This document shows positions 7,974 to 17,229 of a DNA stretch of 64,000 nt, piece after piece. How positions within the stretch are numbered: position 1 is the first letter of the stretch; every line of letters begins with the position of its first letter. Origin of the DNA: Gammaproteobacteria bacterium. Lineage in GTDB: Bacteria; Pseudomonadota; Gammaproteobacteria; UBA4575. The notes under the pieces were generated by a model that ran no database searches, was not told the DNA's origin, and was given only the letters and a program-made list of their open reading frames with translations. The stretch covers positions 893,616 through 957,615 of the forward strand of contig CP046178.1 of assembly GCA_014075255.1 (NCBI GenBank), in the 5' to 3' direction. The translations under genes were made by a program, and so were the position numbers.

Positions 7974-9083
7974 TTATTGAGCAAACTTCGCAAGAATCGA
8001 TTGTTTGCGAGTTTTAATCATCTCATATACCTGGGCACTATTTTGCCCACCAGCAAAAATACTACAAACTGGCTCAAATTTCTTGATAACTTCTTTTGCA
8101 TGAGGTCGATCTGCTGTCCAAAGCGGCCACGATATGCTTTCTGACACATTAATATCTGTAGGTGCATAAACAATTGCATGAGCTCGCAGCAGTTGCTGGC
8201 CTTTAACAGCTGGAAGTATTCGACTTTTACATACTTCAATATGTTGACTCATTAACTCACCAAATTTTGTTTCATATAATTCATATGTGGCTGGAATACG
8301 CGGATTTACTTCTAAAACATAGACTGACTTACCTGTACAAATAAAATCAATACTATTTAATCCTATAAGTTGGAATTCTTTTGCAATTACTTTCGCATAT
8401 CGTAAAGCATTATCTTTAATTTCCTTATCCAGCTTTACCTGATTAATGGCGCCAGCATATGCATAAGGCACGCAATCGCCTAGCTTTTCGCTCCATAAAG
8501 TATTAAACCCCAACTCCAAAATTGCTTTTCCATTCGCTAGGAAAGTGAGTGAAAAATTTAGGCCATTTATCTTTTTCTGAAAATATATATTTCTACAAGA
8601 ATCTATCTCACCATTAGCAGGAGCTACACCTACTCCACCTGTACTCTGCGCATCTTTAACTAACCATGCGTCATTCGAAATTAAACGAGTCTCAAACTCA
8701 AATCGTACATCAGGATATGGAATTGAATGCTGATCTAGTATTGAAAAAAATACTTTTGGATTTTTACATGCACTTAGCACTTGACTAGAATTACCAAACA
8801 CTGGATCGACATTAATTTCATCCAACAAGCTTGGGTTGGATTCCATTGCAGCATCAAAAAACAAGCCATCGAATGATGTTTTAGATTGCAACGCATCAAC
8901 CACTTGCAAAACCTCATCATGATCAAGCCCAAAATGAGATCGCTTTACTTTTTTAAGTTCAGTAGTTGCTACACTAGTATCAACATCAGCAAATCCATCT
9001 GCAGCTGCTACTGAGCATCCCAGCGACTTTAAACCTTGCGCAATCGCCCGGCCCGAAGTCGCCACTACCAGATAATTAGGCAA
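7974..9083 (-). CDS. ATP-grasp carboligase-like protein of H4MPT cluster
   Basis: 369 residues with an apparent TTG start at 9083 (MPNYLVVATSGRAIAQGL); an AGG about 8 bp upstream supports it. The N-terminus is a Rossmann-like pre-ATP-grasp domain, the middle has WLVKDAQSTGGVGVAP (ATP loop), and SVYVLEVNPRIPATYEL gives the metal-binding Glu/Asn. It resembles COG2232 proteins that occur between mtdB and mch in methylotrophs. A ligase step in H4MPT or methanofuran assembly is likely; substrate unknown. It is separated from mtdB by only 34 bp. Confidence 0.86.
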   Translation of the reverse strand: MPNYLVVATSGRAIAQGLKSLGCSVAAADGFADVDTSVATTELKKVKRSHFGLDHDEVLQVVDALQSKTSFDGLFFDAAMESNPSLLDEINVDPVFGNSSQVLSACKNPKVFFSILDQHSIPYPDVRFEFETRLISNDAWLVKDAQSTGGVGVAPANGEIDSCRNIYFQKKINGLNFSLTFLANGKAILELGFNTLWSEKLGDCVPYAYAGAINQVKLDKEIKDNALRYAKVIAKEFQLIGLNSIDFICTGKSVYVLEVNPRIPATYELYETKFGELMSQHIEVCKSRILPAVKGQQLLRAHAIVYAPTDINVSESISWPLWTADRPHAKEVIKKFEPVCSIFAGGQNSAQVYEMIKTRKQSILAKFAQ

Positions 9084-9117
9084 GGTAAAAGCCTAGCCTT
9101 AATTGATTATCTGTTTA

Positions 9118-10026
9118 CTACTTTTCCTGCACAATTTCTCTAGCGACTTCAAAAGCGCGCTCAAAGTGAAGGAATATTGGCTCGTCTCTATCATGCATCT
9201 CTTGCAGTAGTCTGTGTTGAGTTTGATACTTCACATTTCCAATAGCCAAGGCACCAATTCCAAATGCATTTTTAGAACCTTCAATTGGCTCACATGCACC
9301 CATTACATCAAGACCATAAATGCCTGAAGGAGGTACCGCGTTTACATCCGCTGCAACTTTTAAGTTTGTGGCTGCATTCTTAATATGCTCTTCAGTAATT
9401 ACTTGAATGCCTGCAGCTGCACAAGCCAGTATCACATCTGCTTTGCCGACAATACCGTCAATCATATCGTTAGCTTCGCCTTCGATACCAGACAGATCCG
9501 CTCCATATTCACTATTACAAAGTGCTGCAACACGTTGCGATTTATCTTTTTTCCGACCTAATATTTTAACGCTCGAAGCACCTGCTCTTGCAGCTAATAC
9601 TGCAGCAGTAGAGCCTACTGGTCCTGTTCCGCCCATTACAATCACACACTTTCCATTCAGGTCAGTATCATGTTTGTCTTTTAAAGCCTGCTCTACAGTT
9701 GCTACCATCCCTGCAGCGGTTGTAAACGCCCCACTAGGATCAGCAAAACACGAGGCCTGGAAGGGAGGCACCATAGATTCTTGCACAATTTCCATCATAT
9801 CCATTGCCATATGCATATCGCGTCCGCCAAGAAAAATCCCTGTGCGTTTTAGGCCAGATGGACTACGTGAAAATATCGCATCTTGGGTTAATGCTTGCAC
9901 ATCGTCTTTTTCTACGTCTGTATAACCAACAGCATTATCCCACCCTGCATCCAATGCCATATTAACGTCAAAAGGACTTAAATTTTTTGCAGGTGTGAAC
10001 ATATGAAGGATGTATGGCTTTTCCAT
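9118..10026 (-). CDS. mtdB: NAD(P)-dependent methylene-tetrahydromethanopterin dehydrogenase
   Basis: 302 residues. It oxidises methylene-H4MPT to methenyl-H4MPT with NAD(P)+, between Fae and Mch. Evidence: N-terminal YILHMFTPAKNLSPFDVNMA, the catalytic-domain stretch RDMHMAMDMM, and the Rossmann loop VIVMGGTGPVGSTAA at about 128-141, followed by GRKKDKSQR after strand 2, which suits NADP binding. Length matches MtdB rather than MtdA or MtdC as judged by the overall pattern. It is the second gene of the series after mptG, with a 90-bp gap. Confidence 0.95.
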   Translation of the reverse strand: MEKPYILHMFTPAKNLSPFDVNMALDAGWDNAVGYTDVEKDDVQALTQDAIFSRSPSGLKRTGIFLGGRDMHMAMDMMEIVQESMVPPFQASCFADPSGAFTTAAGMVATVEQALKDKHDTDLNGKCVIVMGGTGPVGSTAAVLAARAGASSVKILGRKKDKSQRVAALCNSEYGADLSGIEGEANDMIDGIVGKADVILACAAAGIQVITEEHIKNAATNLKVAADVNAVPPSGIYGLDVMGACEPIEGSKNAFGIGALAIGNVKYQTQHRLLQEMHDRDEPIFLHFERAFEVAREIVQEK

Positions 10027-10116
10027 TTTTTTCTCTCTCGTTTCTTTCTTTAAATAAAATTAATAAATAACTCAATGCACAAAACAAGTTTGCACATTCA
10101 AATATATAATACTGTT

Positions 10117-11130
10117 TTAAGACTTATTTGATTTGGATAAAGGAGTGAAATTTTGTTTTTCAATATCTTTTTCTTCTAAATCTTTTACAAGTGCCCCAAT
10201 ATTTCTTGCAGAAACAATTTTGAAATCCAAGTCCTTATTCTTTTCAAACTTAGATTGCAATTTACGTAACATTAAATGCGCTTTGGTCTCACTATCGACA
10301 AACGCAAACCCTGTTGGCCCCCAAGAGCTTTGCCCCACACCATTAACGCCTAACGACTCTAGGTAGTTACATGCCCCGGCTACTGCAGAGCTAGTATAGC
10401 GTCCTCCCTGGGCAGACGCGAAATATTCGCCGATACACCTTTGTAATTCATATATACCTAGATTAAATACATCAATATTCTGCTCGCATACTGCTGGCAA
10501 AATCTGCATTAGCACTAATCGACATAGATGTTCAGCAGTTTGAGATGAAAAATCAGGCAAAGTGGTGAAAGAAGCATCTTCATCTTGGCCGTGCAAACCA
10601 CGCTGGTCTTGATCGAAAATTAATATCACACGCCAATTTGAAGGAAATTCCAACCTGGAAATAATGGGCGGCACCTGACTGTCAGAATTACGGCCTGCAT
10701 CAACTAAAAATCCACCTCGATCAAATGCACCTATACCGATTCCTGACCTGGCACCACGATTAGATAAAACTGCAATTTCTGAACTTGTACAATCTATCTC
10801 AAATAACCTAGAAATAGCGGTGCCTACTGCGATAGCTAGCTGGGTACCCGACCCTAAGCCAGAATGATCAAGAATTTGTTCTATTACTTCAATTTCGAAG
10901 TTATTAGATAGGCCCTTATACGCAATAAACTTCTCCGCATACTTTTGCACACGCCCGGAAGGATCCCCGATAACTTTGAGTTGTTCAGAAGGTCTAGCAA
11001 TAATTTTAGTTGCTACCCCATCTAATGTGAGCCCAACACTACCAAAACGCCTGCCCAAACCACCTTCAAGGTCTAAAAACCCAAGGTGAAGACGTGCGGG
11101 TGCTTCTACATAGACAGGTGAAGATTTCAT
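10117..11130 (-). CDS. mptG: Beta-ribofuranosylaminobenzene 5'-phosphate synthase
   Basis: 337 residues, GHMP-kinase-like fold. It condenses p-aminobenzoate (or p-hydroxybenzoate) with phosphoribosyl pyrophosphate, the first committed step in making the arylamine part of H4MPT. Visible signatures: VYVEAPARLHLGFLDLEGGLGRRFG at the N-terminus in part, GLGSGTQLAIAVG at 91-103, NRGARSGIGIGAFDRGGFLVD, and GVGQSSWGPTGFAFV near the C-terminus. ATG at 11130 gives MKSSPVYVEAPARLHLG. It is the first gene of the leftward H4MPT series and lies 70 bp after the terminator of the neighbouring operon. Confidence 0.94.
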   Translation of the reverse strand: MKSSPVYVEAPARLHLGFLDLEGGLGRRFGSVGLTLDGVATKIIARPSEQLKVIGDPSGRVQKYAEKFIAYKGLSNNFEIEVIEQILDHSGLGSGTQLAIAVGTAISRLFEIDCTSSEIAVLSNRGARSGIGIGAFDRGGFLVDAGRNSDSQVPPIISRLEFPSNWRVILIFDQDQRGLHGQDEDASFTTLPDFSSQTAEHLCRLVLMQILPAVCEQNIDVFNLGIYELQRCIGEYFASAQGGRYTSSAVAGACNYLESLGVNGVGQSSWGPTGFAFVDSETKAHLMLRKLQSKFEKNKDLDFKIVSARNIGALVKDLEEKDIEKQNFTPLSKSNKS

Positions 11131-11199
11131 AGGGCTAAGTCTATTCTATCTAAACTAATAAGACCTTAGATTTTAACTAATTAGAATCTATCAGCACTT

Positions 11200-11222
11200 A
11201 AAAAATGCCTCGAATTTCGAGG
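11200..11222 (-). terminator. Rho-independent terminator ahead of mptG
   Basis: CCTCGA (11208-11213) pairs with TCGAGG (11217-11222) across a 3-nt loop, and the leftward RNA ends in a U run (A run 11200-11205). It closes the cysS to 11404 gene series and isolates the mptG promoter. Confidence 0.75.
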
Positions 11223-11403
11223 ATTTTAATTATCAGAACAATCTCTTTAACTTGTCGCCAGGCTCTGCCTATATCTTTAAGCCTTTCTAAGACTTTTCCG
11301 TCTACATTCTTAATTTTTCTTGTCCAGGCTACTTTTACATTTCTTCACACATCAAAAAACGTAAATCTACTTTCTACCCAATGCAACAATTTGTATTGAT
11401 ACG

Positions 11404-11685
11404 TTATTTATTTAACTCACATTGCTTTTCATGAAGCCCAACTGGTGCTCCGTAATCATTTCTCTCTCTAACAATTACCGTTAGCAGAATCTTTTCGTCT
11501 TCTACAGTGTAATGAGCAGATTCAACACGTACGTGATGTGGATCAAGAGAAATTTTTGTTTTTAGCATTTGTTTAAAACAGTTATTTATATCAATCTTTT
11601 CAACCACATCATCAGGTGCTTTGTTTTGTGCGTATGAAAATGTGGCCGCAAAAAAGGCTATACTAAATATAAATATTGTTTTCAT
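11404..11685 (-). CDS. Small secreted protein, unknown
   Basis: 93 residues with a clear signal peptide (MKTIFIFSIAFFAATFSYAQ, cleavage after SYA) and a mature part of about 74 residues containing two cysteines (NNCFKQM and KQCELNK), which could form a disulfide in the periplasm. AGGAGA precedes the ATG. I do not recognise the family. It is the last gene before the terminator at 11200, 64 bp after the previous gene. Confidence 0.7.
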   Translation of the reverse strand: MKTIFIFSIAFFAATFSYAQNKAPDDVVEKIDINNCFKQMLKTKISLDPHHVRVESAHYTVEDEKILLTVIVRERNDYGAPVGLHEKQCELNK

Positions 11686-11749
11686 GACTATTCTCCTAAT
11701 TATCTGTATTTGGCATGCATCTAGTTAGACCAATAAATTTCCACTTCAA

Positions 11750-12022
11750 TTACACTAACCATTCAACTAAATAATAAATAATCTGCCCTTCTGAAGATTT
11801 AGAAGGACCCAACACTTTCGCGGCAAATCGATTAGAAGTTTCATCCACTTCCGCAAGTGCTTCTTCTTCGCTGGACTTGACTTCAACACAGTTCGCGGAA
11901 AAGCGTTTGTTATCTCGCTTGGATTCTCTTTTTGTTTTCTTATTGCGCTTTGGCTCATACACCACAGCATACTGAATATCAGATACACCTCCCGCCGGAT
12001 CCGGGGGCACATACCCTCTCAT
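11750..12022 (-). CDS. Small basic cytoplasmic protein, unknown
   Basis: 90 residues, starting MRGYVPPDPAGGVSDIQYAV, with a strongly basic central stretch (KRNKKTKRESKRDNKR) and a C-terminal beta-like segment. No family is recognised. The ATG overlaps the stop of the upstream gene as TAATG, so the two are almost certainly co-translated. The Lys/Arg patch might bind nucleic acid or membrane; that is only a guess. Confidence 0.65.
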   Translation of the reverse strand: MRGYVPPDPAGGVSDIQYAVVYEPKRNKKTKRESKRDNKRFSANCVEVKSSEEEALAEVDETSNRFAAKVLGPSKSSEGQIIYYLVEWLV

Positions 12023-12765
12023 TATTCTTTTAATTTAATTTGCAGCATACCCTCTGCAACATTTATATATTCAACCCCTGCTGCAAAAGTTTTCCAAAAT
12101 CCGCTTTCCAAACCAAACTCAGAAACTAAATCTACATTTTTTAAATTTCCTAACCATGCATTGGGAATGGGCACGCCCATAATGCTAACCCCTTTTAAAA
12201 TCACTACTGGTCTATCGTTTGCAAAAGATAAACCTAAACCAGTATTCACGCGCAAGGTTTTGCCCCCTATAAAGGGAAAATCGGGATCCATGGGTATAAT
12301 CATTTTCGCACTGGCAAGATCATTTGCTAAATCAATTGCAACTCGTTTCGCCATATCCGTATTGTTAGCTAACATGGCATTAAGTTCTTTTTCACTAAAA
12401 TTTATTTCGCGTTTGCTGGCATCTTCTTTATAAGGCTCAGGCGTCAACTCCTTTTCCTCATTTATTTGTTCTGAGTTTTCATCATCTTTTGAGCCAATTC
12501 CAAATAAGCCTTTCTTCTTTTTAGGTTCGTTATTGGCAACTGTGGTATCCGGCTGAAATCCTAATGCTTGCAATTTTTCATTTAAAACTACCGTTTCATT
12601 TTGAGATAAATGCACGGGCTTGAACTCTTTTGCAAACACATAGTATTGCAATACAAAATATGTCAATACAACTGCAACTAATAAGGTTAGCAGTACAATT
12701 AAAAATACCTGCTTACCGCTGAAGCCTTTTTTAGCACTGCCCCCATTTACACTTATATCAGTCAT
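12022..12765 (-). CDS. Membrane-anchored protein with large exported domain, unknown
   Basis: 247 residues from the ATG at 12765 (MTDISVNGG); a longer reading starts at 12783. One transmembrane helix (VFLIVLLTLLVAVVLTYFVLQYYVF, about residues 20-44) anchors a periplasmic domain. A Lys/Gly/Glu-rich linker (KKKKGLFGIGSKDDE) is followed by a conserved-looking domain ending FPFIGGKTLRVNTG and VSIMGVPIPNAWLG. The last part resembles proteins loosely annotated in databases without a proven role. It lies directly after cysS (12 bp). Confidence 0.75.
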   Translation of the reverse strand: MTDISVNGGSAKKGFSGKQVFLIVLLTLLVAVVLTYFVLQYYVFAKEFKPVHLSQNETVVLNEKLQALGFQPDTTVANNEPKKKKGLFGIGSKDDENSEQINEEKELTPEPYKEDASKREINFSEKELNAMLANNTDMAKRVAIDLANDLASAKMIIPMDPDFPFIGGKTLRVNTGLGLSFANDRPVVILKGVSIMGVPIPNAWLGNLKNVDLVSEFGLESGFWKTFAAGVEYINVAEGMLQIKLKE

Positions 12766-12795
12766 ATATTCTCTCTCCACCAATCATTATAATTA

Positions 12796-14184
12796 TTAGA
12801 GTTTTCGCCAGCTCGAAGTTCCATCTGGATGATCCTGAATTTGGATTTTCATTTCGGTAAGTTTATCGCGGATTCCATCGGCTAATTCAAAATTTTTGTC
12901 AATTTTAGCCTGAGCTCTTGAATTCAATAGCTTTTGAATTTCATCTTCATCAAGATCTCCTATCCCACGAAACCATTCATTTGGGTCTTGCTGCAAGATA
13001 CCCAGCATATTGCCCGCAGCTAATAATTGTTTTTTAAGAATTTTCCTAGATTTAGGATTTTTCTCGCCATCTTTCCCGCCACTCACCTGCTTAACCAACT
13101 TATGCAATTCAGCAAATGCAGCAGGAGTATTTAAATCATCTTTAAGCGCTTGTAAAAATTCAGTCGGCACATCTTCCGCAGTAACTTCAACTTTTATATC
13201 TTGTAAATCCTGCAACGCCCCATAAAGTTTATCCAGATTTCTTGAGGATTGTTTAAGCGCGTCATCTGTCCAGTCCAATGGGCTTCTATAATGTGTGCTT
13301 AACAATGTCACACGAATAGCCTCACCAGGTGCCTGCTCTAACAAATCTTTAACCAACAAAACATTGCCAATGGATTTGGACATCTTTTCTTGATCAACAT
13401 TCACAAAACCATTATGCATCCAGTAACGACTAAATAATTCTCCTCCATGCACACAGGTGGTTTGCGCCCTTTCATTTTCGTGATGTGGAAACACCAAGTC
13501 TTGGCCTCCGCCGTGTATATCTATGGTTTTACCTAAATGTTTCTCGATCATTGCAGAACATTCGATATGCCAACCCGGCCTACCACTGCCCCAGGAGCTA
13601 TCCCAAGCAGGCTGATCTTTAGTAGAAGGTTTCCACAATACAAAATCAGACGGATCCTTTTTAAAGGGTGCCACTTCAACACGCGCACCTGCTAACATTT
13701 CCTTTTGATTTCTACCTGAGAGCTTCCCATATTCTTTATATGAGGGAACATCAAAAAGCACATGCCCTTCTGCCTCATAGGCGTGTCCGTTATTAATTAA
13801 TCGCTGAATCATGTCAATAATTTGCGACATGTGTTCTGTCACGCGCGGCTCAATGGTTGGCGGCAGCACACCAAGCGCGCCCATGTCTTGATGATATACC
13901 TCAGTAAAGCGCTTACTGATGGTATCAATTGAAGTTTTTTCCTTTAACGCAGAGGCATTTATCTTGTCATCTACATCAGTAATGTTTCTTGTGTAAACTA
14001 CATTAGGGAACTCATTTTGAAGAAGTCTAAAGAACGTATCAAAAACCACGGCTGGCCTTGCATTTCCAATATGAGGATGACTATAAACAGTCGGGCCACA
14101 TACATACATGGTTACCCGCTCAGGATCACCTGGCACAAACTCTTCTTTTTTTCGCGAAAGCGTATTATAGATATGTATATTCAT
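12796..14184 (-). CDS. cysS: Cysteinyl-tRNA synthetase
   Basis: 462 residues, usual length. Class I synthetase: VTMYVCGPTVYSHPHIGNARP carries the HIGH motif (HIGN) and the first zinc Cys; GWHIECSAM and HHENERAQT supply further zinc ligands; EKMSKSIGN is the KMSKS loop. It charges tRNA-Cys with cysteine in the cytoplasm. It starts the leftward series running to 11404 and is read away from the L,D-transpeptidase gene. Confidence 0.98.
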   Translation of the reverse strand: MNIHIYNTLSRKKEEFVPGDPERVTMYVCGPTVYSHPHIGNARPAVVFDTFFRLLQNEFPNVVYTRNITDVDDKINASALKEKTSIDTISKRFTEVYHQDMGALGVLPPTIEPRVTEHMSQIIDMIQRLINNGHAYEAEGHVLFDVPSYKEYGKLSGRNQKEMLAGARVEVAPFKKDPSDFVLWKPSTKDQPAWDSSWGSGRPGWHIECSAMIEKHLGKTIDIHGGGQDLVFPHHENERAQTTCVHGGELFSRYWMHNGFVNVDQEKMSKSIGNVLLVKDLLEQAPGEAIRVTLLSTHYRSPLDWTDDALKQSSRNLDKLYGALQDLQDIKVEVTAEDVPTEFLQALKDDLNTPAAFAELHKLVKQVSGGKDGEKNPKSRKILKKQLLAAGNMLGILQQDPNEWFRGIGDLDEDEIQKLLNSRAQAKIDKNFELADGIRDKLTEMKIQIQDHPDGTSSWRKL

Positions 14185-14516
14185 GTAACTATTTCTTCAT
14201 CCTTGCTGTTAGCGCAAATATAACACCAGAAATGAATTGGTTATAGGCAGATATTAATTCACACATACATACTCACAAATTCAAGACCCACCTAAACACT
14301 TCCCTATCTTTATTGACCGTTTTTCTTTTTTGATAACAGCTCATTCAATAACTTATTGAATAGCAGTATTTTTATGAGCATCACATAAACCATCATCCAT
14401 TAAGGCAGGTTTTTATCATAGTCGTGATCTAGAACAAAGAAGTAAATCAATCTCTGCCTTACAGTAAGTATGTGCATTCACATGGAAGTTGGATCACACC
14501 CAAGGAGAGAGACAAC
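14185..14516. other. Divergent intergenic region, cysS / ldt
   Basis: 332 bp between divergent starts. It must hold promoters for both genes. I see no confident -35/-10 pair, hairpin terminator or RNA gene; short readings here are not convincing. Confidence 0.5.
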
Positions 14517-16178
14517 ATGCTTATAATAAAAGCAATTTATCAATTGCCTATGCATATCTGTACGTTATGCCGGATAGGCATTATTGCGATTATTATAAAT
14601 GCAACCAGTCCAGTAATTGTTTTTGCTAATAATTTCTCGCAGCCCGAAATTATAAGCTCCCCAGACAACTCTCTACACTCTAGCCTAAATTATGCTTTAA
14701 ACAACTCTACATTACCCTTAATTAATGAAGTTACTAAGCTTTACGAATCTAGAAAATACAACCTTTTATGGAGCAACGGCAATCAATATAACCACCACGC
14801 GCATGCTTTATATAATGCAATTCAAAATGCGCGCAAACTAGGGTTAAATCCCGCAGACTATGATTTAGATGTCATTAAATATTTTCTGGAAACCACCATT
14901 GATGATTCAAGTATTTTAGGAAAGTTAGATGTTACCTTTACACATGCATATTTGAAATTGGCCAGTGATATTAATAATAAAGCTGTTTCATATACTTTAA
15001 CTGATGAATATAGTCTTTTTACAAACAATTCATTCTTAACGAACATACAAGCAAATGAAACCAGTAATACACAAAATATTGTCGAGACTCCGCTTTTAAA
15101 CCAAGACCCCTATTCTAGATTACTGAACGCATTAGAAAAATATCGCAACTTAAGCAATGAGTTCGAACCTATTATTTTACAAAAGAAATCTCTCACAATT
15201 GGTGATGCATCTTCTGAGATCATAAAGACAAGAAGTAGGCTATATGAATTAGGTGATCACAAAAGCGCCGATTTAACAAATGATGTATTTGACGAAACGC
15301 TTGCCTTAGCAATTAGTGACTTCCAATATCGTCATGGATTAGAAGCAGACGGCATTCTTGGCAAAAGAACCGTCCGAGAAATCAACAAGTCCATCGAACA
15401 ACGCACTCTTCAATTAGAAGTGAATCTTGATAGAGCAAAACAAATCTCAGAACTTGGTAGCAATCGTTATATCTTAGTTAATGTGCCTGAATATAAGTTA
15501 CATGTAATTGAAAACGGAAAAGCAATTTATCAAACTCGCGTAGTTGTCGGAAAAAAGAAACATAAAACGCCTGTATTGACTTCTGAGATATCTGAATTCG
15601 TATTAAATCCATATTGGAATGTGCCCACTTCAATTACAAAAAACGAAATCATCCCTAAACTTCAAGAAGATCCAGAATATCTTTCCAAAAATAATATGAA
15701 AGTTATTTCGAAGTTTAACAATCAGAATATTTTTGTTGATCCAGATATTATCGATTGGACAACTATGGACCCAGAAATCGATTCATTGAGAATTCGACAA
15801 GATCCCGGCAAAAAAAACGCATTGGGACGTGTTAAATTTGTATTCCCCAATAATTATAGAGTCTATCTACACGACACTCCTTCCCGCACCCTATTTACAC
15901 GTAATTTACGCGCATTTAGTCATGGCTGTGTGCGAGTAGAAAACCCTTTCGAATTAGCAAAAGTACTTATTTCTAATAGCGAAAACTGGTCAAACGAAAA
16001 GCTAGATTATTTTGCTAAACGAAAAAAAACTAAAATAATTAGATTAGATAAGCCAATTCCAATACATATCACTTACATGACCGCCTGGGCAGACGAACAA
16101 GGCATCATTAATTTTCGACCAGACATCTACAAGCACGATAGCCAAATAGCAAACAACTTGTATAATACTGCACATTAA
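14517..16178 (+). CDS. L,D-transpeptidase, YcbB/LdtD-like
   Basis: 553 residues. The start is the ATG at 14517 because AAGGAGAG lies 7-8 bp before it; the upstream reading from 14472 is rejected. After an N-terminal signal/anchor come an alpha-helical scaffold region, a peptidoglycan-binding repeat (about 256-295, DFQYRHGLEADGILGKRTV) and a YkuD catalytic domain with FSHGCVRVENP, nucleophile Cys471. It makes 3-3 cross-links in periplasmic peptidoglycan using tetrapeptide donors. It is followed after 29 bp by the YcbK-like gene, the same pairing as ycbB-ycbK in Escherichia coli. Confidence 0.93.
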   Translation: MLIIKAIYQLPMHICTLCRIGIIAIIINATSPVIVFANNFSQPEIISSPDNSLHSSLNYALNNSTLPLINEVTKLYESRKYNLLWSNGNQYNHHAHALYNAIQNARKLGLNPADYDLDVIKYFLETTIDDSSILGKLDVTFTHAYLKLASDINNKAVSYTLTDEYSLFTNNSFLTNIQANETSNTQNIVETPLLNQDPYSRLLNALEKYRNLSNEFEPIILQKKSLTIGDASSEIIKTRSRLYELGDHKSADLTNDVFDETLALAISDFQYRHGLEADGILGKRTVREINKSIEQRTLQLEVNLDRAKQISELGSNRYILVNVPEYKLHVIENGKAIYQTRVVVGKKKHKTPVLTSEISEFVLNPYWNVPTSITKNEIIPKLQEDPEYLSKNNMKVISKFNNQNIFVDPDIIDWTTMDPEIDSLRIRQDPGKKNALGRVKFVFPNNYRVYLHDTPSRTLFTRNLRAFSHGCVRVENPFELAKVLISNSENWSNEKLDYFAKRKKTKIIRLDKPIPIHITYMTAWADEQGIINFRPDIYKHDSQIANNLYNTAH

Positions 16179-16207
16179 GTTAACCAGTATGTATACAAGG
16201 GTGTTAT

Positions 16208-16777
16208 GTGAATCAACCTTCCGAACCTCTCGATTCGAGCAAATTAAATCGTCGTAAATTCTTAAAATGCTCAGTTATACTGGCTGCATCAAGCACTTTT
16301 CCTCATCTAATTCATGCAAATACTGTTCAATCTTCAGAAAGAACTTTAGAGTTTATAAACTTACACACCGATGAAACATTGCACAGTTGCTACTGGGCAA
16401 ATGGAGAATATGACACGAACAGTTTGAGCGAAATTAACCACATTCTTCGCGATCACCGTGCGAACGAAGTGTGTGAAATGGATCCTAGTTTGATTGATTT
16501 GCTGCATGCATTACACGAAACTACCGGCTCAAATGCCCCTTTCCACATTATCTCTGCATACCGATCTCCGCAAACCAATGAAAAATTGCGCCAAGAAACT
16601 AATGGCGTGGCAAAGAGAAGCTTACATATGCAAGGCAAGGCTGTTGATATACGTCTACCTGATGTAGAACTTTCACGCTTACGCGATGCCGCTATTTCAC
16701 TAGAGGCTGGCGGAGTGGGTTATTATGCAAAAAGCAACTTTATCCATATTGATATTGGAAAAGCTCGCAGTTGGTAA
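16208..16777 (+). CDS. YcbK/MepK-like murein endopeptidase (DUF882), Tat substrate
   Basis: 189 residues from a GTG start at 16208. NRRKFLK (14-20) followed by a hydrophobic stretch is a twin-arginine signal, and cleavage is expected after HANT or nearby. The mature domain has ISAYRSPQTN, SLHMQGKAVDIRL and FIHIDIG, giving the His/Asp/His zinc site of the M15 superfamily. MepK in E. coli cuts peptidoglycan cross-links including 3-3 ones made by L,D-transpeptidases, which fits the operon partner. Confidence 0.92.
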   Translation: MNQPSEPLDSSKLNRRKFLKCSVILAASSTFPHLIHANTVQSSERTLEFINLHTDETLHSCYWANGEYDTNSLSEINHILRDHRANEVCEMDPSLIDLLHALHETTGSNAPFHIISAYRSPQTNEKLRQETNGVAKRSLHMQGKAVDIRLPDVELSRLRDAAISLEAGGVGYYAKSNFIHIDIGKARSW

Positions 16778-16839
16778 TCCTTATCTACCTTAATGATCCA
16801 TACCAAGGTCATATTCCATAATTCTCACTTTGTTATTTG

Positions 16840-17229
16840 ATGAAATATTTTCATCTTATTTTTCTTTTCCTGATGCTCGTTTTTGCTGCTTTGCAATGGA
16901 ATGATATCGATGCACCTATTTGGATTTCTATATATCTTGTAACTGCCCTGCTTGCATTGATAACGTATAAACAAATATGTCTAACTTGTTCAGTTGCGTG
17001 GGCATTAGTAACTACTCTACTAGCGAGTTATATGCTGATTGGCGTAGCTCCAGGAATAGTGAGTTTCATAGAAACCAACACATACTCAGAGATTTTTTTC
17101 TCAATGAGCAACGACAAACCCTATATTGAACAAACACGTGAAGCACTAGGTCTATTAATAATATTATTTTATTCCGTAGGTATATTGATAAACACTTGCA
17201 TAAAGAAAAAATACAATAGTACCGAATGA
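16840..17229 (+). CDS. TMEM220-like small membrane protein
   Basis: 129 residues from the ATG at 16840; a TTG immediately before is possible. Four hydrophobic segments. The N-terminal pattern FAALQWNDIDAPIWISIY is the hallmark of the TMEM220 family, whose role is unknown. The end overlaps the next gene by 4 bp (ATGA). Confidence 0.8.
   Translation: MKYFHLIFLFLMLVFAALQWNDIDAPIWISIYLVTALLALITYKQICLTCSVAWALVTTLLASYMLIGVAPGIVSFIETNTYSEIFFSMSNDKPYIEQTREALGLLIILFYSVGILINTCIKKKYNSTE

Noticed and set aside
11205-11399. 64-residue rightward ORF, and a 45-codon leftward open stretch with protein-like codons
   Set aside because: No ribosome site for the first and no start codon for the second; the stretch includes the terminator hairpin, which explains the openness.
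12022-12783. Arginine N-succinyltransferase annotation for the membrane-anchored protein
   Set aside because: No acyltransferase motif is visible; the exported beta-rich domain does not resemble AstA.
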